Positions 20,584-23,415 of a DNA stretch of 23,415 nucleotides are shown here, piece by piece. A model generated the notes under the pieces. It saw only the letters and a program-made list of their open reading frames with translations, had not been told where the DNA came from and did no database searches. Numbering within the stretch: position 1 is the stretch's first letter; each line of letters begins with the position of its first letter. The position numbers and the translations under genes were made by a program. The stretch is from a virus: positions 1 through 23,415 of the IMG/VR virus record IMGVR_UViG_3300031578_004593; one strand, given 5' to 3'.

Positions 20584-20796
20584 TCATTTTTTTAATTCCT
20601 CTTCCTGATAAGTCATTCCGCATAGAGTGCATATAAAACCTTGACCTGATTCTTTTCTACCTTCGCTTAGATTCGTTATGTCCCTATAATAAAAGGTAAG
20701 CTTCTTCGAATAACATCTGAGGCGATGCACAAGATAATAAAATAAAGGAAATAGTTTATCTGACAATCTCAACTTCAACTGTGATAAGTCCCTCAT
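20584..20796 (-). CDS. 70-residue protein with C-terminal zinc knuckle
   Basis: The N-terminus is basic and aromatic (FPLFYYLVHRLRCYSKKLT); the C-terminus has FICTLCGMTYQEEELKK, one CxxC. It overlaps the end of the RlpA-like gene by 41 bases, an unusually long overlap, and no strong ribosome site is seen, so the start is uncertain. Confidence 0.5.
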   Translation of the reverse strand: MRDLSQLKLRLSDKLFPLFYYLVHRLRCYSKKLTFYYRDITNLSEGRKESGQGFICTLCGMTYQEEELKK

Positions 20797-21160
20797 CTAA
20801 TTCAGCTATCCTGCTGAATGCTTCTTTGGTCAGGTCTACAATTCTTCCGAGCTTTTTATTAGCTCCTAAATCATTAACCCTAACCTCAACTGATTTGCCA
20901 TTGGCTTGATTTGTAACTTCAAGAATTGATTCAAAAGGAAATTGATATGATGCACAAGTCAAGGCAGTAGGCGAGAACACCTCACTCGTGGCAGTTTTGG
21001 TATCTAACTTCTCGCCACCGCCATACCAAGAAGCGACTCCTATATAAAGGATTCGCTCCTCCTGTTTATTTAATTTGGTATTGCATTGATAGAAAGCCAA
21101 GGAAATAGAAACAGCAATCCAAAACAAAATCAAGATGATAAGATATTTCCTATCGTCCAT
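20756..21160 (-). CDS. Membrane-anchored RlpA-like double-psi beta-barrel protein
   Basis: After one membrane helix (about residues 5-23), the domain at 40-134 follows the RlpA/expansin barrel: YIGVASWYGGGEKLDTKTAT, SEVFSPTALTCAS, ESILEVTNQANGKSVEVRVN, DLGANKKLGRIVDLT. RlpA proteins act on peptidoglycan or septal glycan. The family's TAAH motif (with the His involved in lytic transglycosylase activity) is here TCAS, so the His is absent and enzymatic activity is doubtful; the VND Asp is kept. A wall-binding or loosening role is more cautious. It is the second gene after the 21460 promoter. Confidence 0.83.
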   Translation of the reverse strand: MDDRKYLIILILFWIAVSISLAFYQCNTKLNKQEERILYIGVASWYGGGEKLDTKTATSEVFSPTALTCASYQFPFESILEVTNQANGKSVEVRVNDLGANKKLGRIVDLTKEAFSRIAELDEGLITVEVEIVR

Positions 21161-21385
21161 TTATTTCTTACGCTTATCTAAATAGATTAGATTTTCTAAA
21201 CTTCCACCTTTGAATAATCTCAAAGGAGAAAAATTCTTAGCTGTTTTTCTTTTGTAGTGAATATGTAATGTGGAATCTCTTTGGATGATTCGAACAATGA
21301 TTTGACCGCCACTTGAATCATTTACTGAAATGATGGTCGGCTGATACGTGCGAGATTTCTTTCTTATCGGAGATAAGTGTTTCAT
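21161..21385 (-). CDS. 74-residue basic unknown protein
   Basis: This is the first gene after the promoter at 21460-21489, with AAGGAGGATGA ahead of its ATG. It is basic (MKHLSPIRKKSRTYQP) with a strand-rich centre (GGQIIVRIIQRDSTLHIHYK) that loosely resembles the hairpin motif of the 20092 and 20343 products. No family is recognised. Confidence 0.6.
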   Translation of the reverse strand: MKHLSPIRKKSRTYQPTIISVNDSSGGQIIVRIIQRDSTLHIHYKRKTAKNFSPLRLFKGGSLENLIYLDKRKK

Positions 21386-21403
21386 TCATCCTCCTTCTTT
21401 CTC

Positions 21404-21418
21404 GTTGCAGAGTGCAAC
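21404..21418 (-). promoter_or_regulatory. Leader hairpin GTTGCA-CTC-TGCAAC
   Basis: A perfect six-pair hairpin with a three-base loop lies in the leader of the transcript from the 21460 promoter, about 14 bases upstream of the ribosome site for the gene at 21385. It has no U-run. It may affect mRNA stability or serve as a protein-binding site. Confidence 0.4.
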
Positions 21419-21456
21419 CTTATTTTATGTTGTCTTATATATGAACAACCTTGTCA

Positions 21457-21669
21457 CTAAGTATACACTATCTCATCTGATTTTGTCAAGTTTTTTTTAG
21501 TTATGTCTTTCATCTTCCAATCGATAGAAGATTTGTCTTTCGAATCAGGATGATTCTTATGCCACTCTGTCCAAGAGCGAAGTGCCTGCTCCAAAGTAGT
21601 GATTATAAACCTTCGGACTCCTGCCTCTCCGCTCTTAATTGAAATATCTATTCTGATTTTAGATTCCAT
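21457..21669 (-). CDS. 70-residue unknown protein
   Basis: This is a soluble protein with an N-terminal IRIDISIKSGEAGVRRFI strand-helix stretch and a helical middle (EQALRSWTEWHKNHPD). Its last codons contain the -10 box of the downstream promoter. It starts 1 base after the upstream stop. No family is recognised. Confidence 0.62.
   Translation of the reverse strand: MESKIRIDISIKSGEAGVRRFIITTLEQALRSWTEWHKNHPDSKDKSSIDWKMKDITKKNLTKSDEIVYT
21460..21489 (-). promoter_or_regulatory. Sigma-70-type promoter for small-gene block
   Basis: TTGACA (21489-21484) and TATACT (21465-21460) are 18 bases apart on the minus strand. It lies inside the 3' end of the 21457-21669 gene and should start transcription near 21453, driving the genes from 21385 to the SpoVG homologue. 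Confidence 0.68.
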
Positions 21670-21670
21670 T

Positions 21671-21949
21671 TCACCTCTCTCCCTTGGCTAATCGTATATT
21701 ACATTCCCAAGAATTAAAACTCTTATACTCCCTTGCTTCTGACATCGGACTTGCACAAACTGTAAACTTTGCTTTACCGCTAACAAGATTCTCTGAAGAA
21801 CCTTCAAAGCCTCCATTCAATTCTTTCTCATACTCCTTACCTGCTTCTATGGCTTTTCGGCTATGAGTATCAATTCTCTTAACTAAATCGAATCGAGATT
21901 TCCTCTTAGACCCTTGCCACTCTGTAACAATCAGATAATATTCGGTCAT
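21671..21949 (-). CDS. 92-residue unknown protein
   Basis: This is a soluble, mixed-charge protein (MTEYYLIVTEWQGSKRKSRF at the start, then a helix KAIEAGKEYEKELNG). AAGGAGGAATGA precedes its ATG. The next gene begins after 1 base. No motif or family is recognised. Confidence 0.62.
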   Translation of the reverse strand: MTEYYLIVTEWQGSKRKSRFDLVKRIDTHSRKAIEAGKEYEKELNGGFEGSSENLVSGKAKFTVCASPMSEAREYKSFNSWECNIRLAKGER

Positions 21950-21966
21950 TCATTCCTCCTTCTCTT

Positions 21967-22245
21967 TTAATATCGATACATCTCAAATGCTTCTTTATCG
22001 CACTCTACAAGCTTCTTGATATGTCTTTCTCCAATCACCTTGTCTCCCTGATGCTCTATCCACTCGTAAGACTTCTCTGCGAAGTGACAATAGATAGTCC
22101 AATCGTGGATGCCTCCCCTGACAGCTACCCATCTAAGCATCTGTCCTGAATTCATCATATTGATTCCTTCAGGCGAGTCAACTATCTCTCCTTTCGCAAA
22201 GATGGTCTGAGGCGGTAAAGCCTTCAACTTCTCTAATGTTAGCAT
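21967..22245 (-). CDS. Conserved-looking phage protein of unknown function
   Basis: The 92-residue protein (LKALPPQTIFAKGEIVDSPE, SGQMLRWVAVRGGIHDWTIY, ending CDKEAFEMYRY) has the character of a hypothetical protein family I recall from phages and prophages of Firmicutes, with the WVAVRGGIHDW block most constant. The function is unknown. GAAAGGGG precedes the ATG, and the upstream alternative hairpins at 22262-22285 lie in its leader. Confidence 0.68.
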   Translation of the reverse strand: MLTLEKLKALPPQTIFAKGEIVDSPEGINMMNSGQMLRWVAVRGGIHDWTIYCHFAEKSYEWIEHQGDKVIGERHIKKLVECDKEAFEMYRY

Positions 22246-22261
22246 AAAATACCCCTTTCTT

Positions 22262-22285
22262 GAGCCTTAAACGGCTCGTAGAGCC
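22262..22285 (-). promoter_or_regulatory. Two mutually exclusive hairpins before 22245 gene
   Basis: On the minus strand GGCTC-TAC-GAGCC-GTTTAA-GGCTC places one GAGCC (22277-22273) between two GGCTC copies. It can pair with either (22285-22281 or 22266-22262), giving two alternative five-pair hairpins. The arrangement sits in a 46-base gap just ahead of the ribosome site. It may be a simple translation switch or an RNA-processing site. Confidence 0.42.
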
Positions 22286-22291
22286 TACTTC

Positions 22292-22573
22292 TCAGAGACC
22301 CCTATAGTCAGATACCCCTGCTTTTAGCTGTGATAAAAACCTATTAAACTTAGCCACCGTTGCTTCTTTGGTAGGCTCTCCCCTAAGATGTTCTAACTTG
22401 AAAATCTCTCTTCCATAATTTTTATAATGTTTTCTTATTCGACTTAATGCCTTATCTGTAAGCATCCAACTCACAACTTTCTGTTTCTCAGGCTTAATAG
22501 AGAATTCAAAATTCTGATTTCTTAATGGAATCAAATCTTCTTCCTTTACAACATCCCCATACTGTTCCATCAT
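22292..22573 (-). CDS. 93-residue unknown protein
   Basis: This is a basic helical protein (residues about 40-90: TDKALSRIRKHYKNYGREIF and FNRFLSQLKAGV). Two ATGs stand at the start (22573 and 22570); the first overlaps the peptidase stop as ATGA. No family is recognised. Confidence 0.62.
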   Translation of the reverse strand: MMEQYGDVVKEEDLIPLRNQNFEFSIKPEKQKVVSWMLTDKALSRIRKHYKNYGREIFKLEHLRGEPTKEATVAKFNRFLSQLKAGVSDYRGL

Positions 22574-22938
22574 TTTCCTTTCTTGGCTTCGATTGCATTA
22601 TCTCCGTGCCTCTTCTTCCTTGCGACATATTGCTTCCCTAATTGAACACACTTTCTCGGTATCGCTATTCCGTATTCCCTAAACTTCTCATTGGCAAACT
22701 TCTCCGCTTGAGCTTCTCTAATATAGCTCCTCTGCTTCTTATGGTCTAAGACTACGTGTCCTATTTCGTGGAAGAATCCGTGCAAAGTAGAACGAGTCGC
22801 TACCTCACTATCAAAATGGATAACAGGCTCATCCCAATTCACAAAGCCTCTCTTATGTCCTTCGTCTCCACAGAGACCTCTGCACCAAGAGATTTTGTAT
22901 CTCTTCAATTCAAACTCGGCTATTTCTCTATATGTCAT
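22570..22938 (-). CDS. HExxH metallopeptidase-like protein
   Basis: The 122-residue protein has HEIGHVVLDH (H57, E58, H61), the zinc-binding and catalytic motif of gluzincins, and a following acidic residue in REAQAEKFA (E75 or E79) as the likely third ligand. The layout resembles ImmA/IrrE-type phage proteases (short N-terminal domain, HEIGH, helix with AE.FA). Such proteins can cleave a repressor to induce prophage genes. The target and partner HTH repressor are not evident here. The gene lies between the DUF932-like gene and an unknown gene, with ATGA overlap. Confidence 0.8.
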   Translation of the reverse strand: MTYREIAEFELKRYKISWCRGLCGDEGHKRGFVNWDEPVIHFDSEVATRSTLHGFFHEIGHVVLDHKKQRSYIREAQAEKFANEKFREYGIAIPRKCVQLGKQYVARKKRHGDNAIEAKKGK

Positions 22939-22954
22939 ATCACACCCCTTAATA

Positions 22955-22976
22955 GGGTAGGCGTTTCCACCTACCC
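22955..22976 (-). promoter_or_regulatory. Intergenic hairpin between DUF932-like and peptidase genes
   Basis: GGGTAGG (22976-22970) pairs perfectly with CCTACCC (22961-22955), with an eight-base loop, on the minus strand. It is followed by TATTAAGGGG, not a U-run, so it is not a classic terminator. It may stabilise the upstream transcript end or partially attenuate. Confidence 0.5.
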
Positions 22977-22988
22977 CATCTCCGAGAC

Positions 22989-23415
22989 TTATTTCTTGTT
23001 TACCTTTATCTCAGCAACTTCGAGGATTCCATCAAGAGCTTTCCTCTTTAATGAAGCTCCACTTCCAAACCAAATATTCTTTAGCCTGTTAGTAGCGTCT
23101 TCTTTAACGCCTCTAATTGTCCTGTGATGGTCAACATATTCAGTCACCGCATTATAAGCAGTCCAAGCGGAATGCTTAATATCGGCTTTGTCATTTCCCT
23201 TACCGCTCTCGAACAACGCAAGCAAATCATTTCTCTGATTCAAGAGAATCTTTTGCTCTTTGTCTTCAACAGCTTGTCCAAACAATAGCTGATTGTAATA
23301 AGCTTCGACCTGAGCTGTATTCAATTTTACATCAGCAAGCTGATTCGCAATTCTCTCAAACTGAGCATACACGTTAATCGAGATTCCAAGAACCTTACGT
23401 GCATCATCAATCTTC
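22989..23415 (-). CDS. DUF932/phage-plasmid-like protein, C-terminal part
   Basis: The frame is open to the edge of the window, so the N-terminus is missing; the GTG at 23372 is internal. The visible part begins KIDDARKVLGISINVYAQFE and ends with NIWFGSGASLKRKALDG, both typical of the C-terminal region of DUF932 (TIGR03299) proteins, which are widespread in phages and plasmids. The function is not established. At least 141 residues are visible. Confidence 0.75.
   Translation of the reverse strand, partial: KIDDARKVLGISINVYAQFERIANQLADVKLNTAQVEAYYNQLLFGQAVEDKEQKILLNQRNDLLALFESGKGNDKADIKHSAWTAYNAVTEYVDHHRTIRGVKEDATNRLKNIWFGSGASLKRKALDGILEVAEIKVNKK

Noticed and set aside
22955-22976. Intrinsic terminator after the DUF932-like gene
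   Set aside because: Hairpin is good but no U-run follows on the minus strand.
1-23415. CRISPR array, insertion sequence, integrase or attachment site
   Set aside because: No spaced direct repeats, transposase, recombinase or terminal inverted repeats were seen.

Overview
This window looks like part of an AT-rich, double-stranded DNA tailed-phage genome, either a free phage or a prophage segment. Every gene I can support lies on the minus strand, so transcription runs from high to low coordinates. Genes are packed tightly: many stop/start pairs overlap as ATGA, GTGA or TGATG, and most starts follow a GGAGG-like ribosome binding site. Four sigma-70-type promoters (TTGACA/TTGACT, 17-18 bp spacer, TATAAT-like -10) divide the window into blocks. 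Promoters and Shine-Dalgarno sites of this type suggest a bacterial host. The host cannot be named from the sequence; a Firmicutes-like host is compatible with the SpoVG homologue but not proven.

Layout in transcription order. (1) 23415-21457: C-terminal part of a DUF932-like protein, a HExxH metallopeptidase-like protein and several small unknown genes. (2) 21489-16337: a promoter followed by a long run of very small genes. Several encode exported or membrane-anchored proteins, one is an RlpA-like double-psi beta-barrel protein, and the last is a SpoVG homologue. Inside this run, at 17464-17592, is a compact three-way-junction RNA fold. (3) 16292-11329: a strong promoter followed by the recombination and replication block: Rad52-like annealing protein, HNH protein, Cas4/RecB-like nuclease, small zinc and HTH proteins, a replication-initiator-like protein, a RuvC-like resolvase and a SWIM zinc-finger protein. 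(4) 11293-5352: a promoter, then RmlB, a radical SAM enzyme, RmlA and an RmlD-like enzyme that resembles plant NRS/ER bifunctional epimerase/reductases, interspersed with small unknown genes. (5) 5355-52: a perfect-consensus promoter, a 17-codon leader ORF overlapping an intrinsic terminator, then a ParB-domain protein, zinc protein, unknown protein, terminase small subunit-like protein, small membrane protein, terminase large subunit and portal.

How the parts may work together. The annealing protein, exonuclease-like protein and resolvase form a self-contained recombination set. RmlA, RmlB and the NRS/ER-like enzyme could together make dTDP-L-rhamnose without separate RmlC and RmlD proteins. 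The packaging genes appear to have their own promoter with a possible translation-dependent attenuator, so entry into packaging gene expression may be conditional.

The signals I rate most worth checking are the three-way-junction RNA, the leader/terminator in front of the packaging operon, and the compact rhamnose pathway. At least nine genes here are too short for routine ORF calling (17-54 codons) and were found by start/stop coupling and ribosome binding sites.
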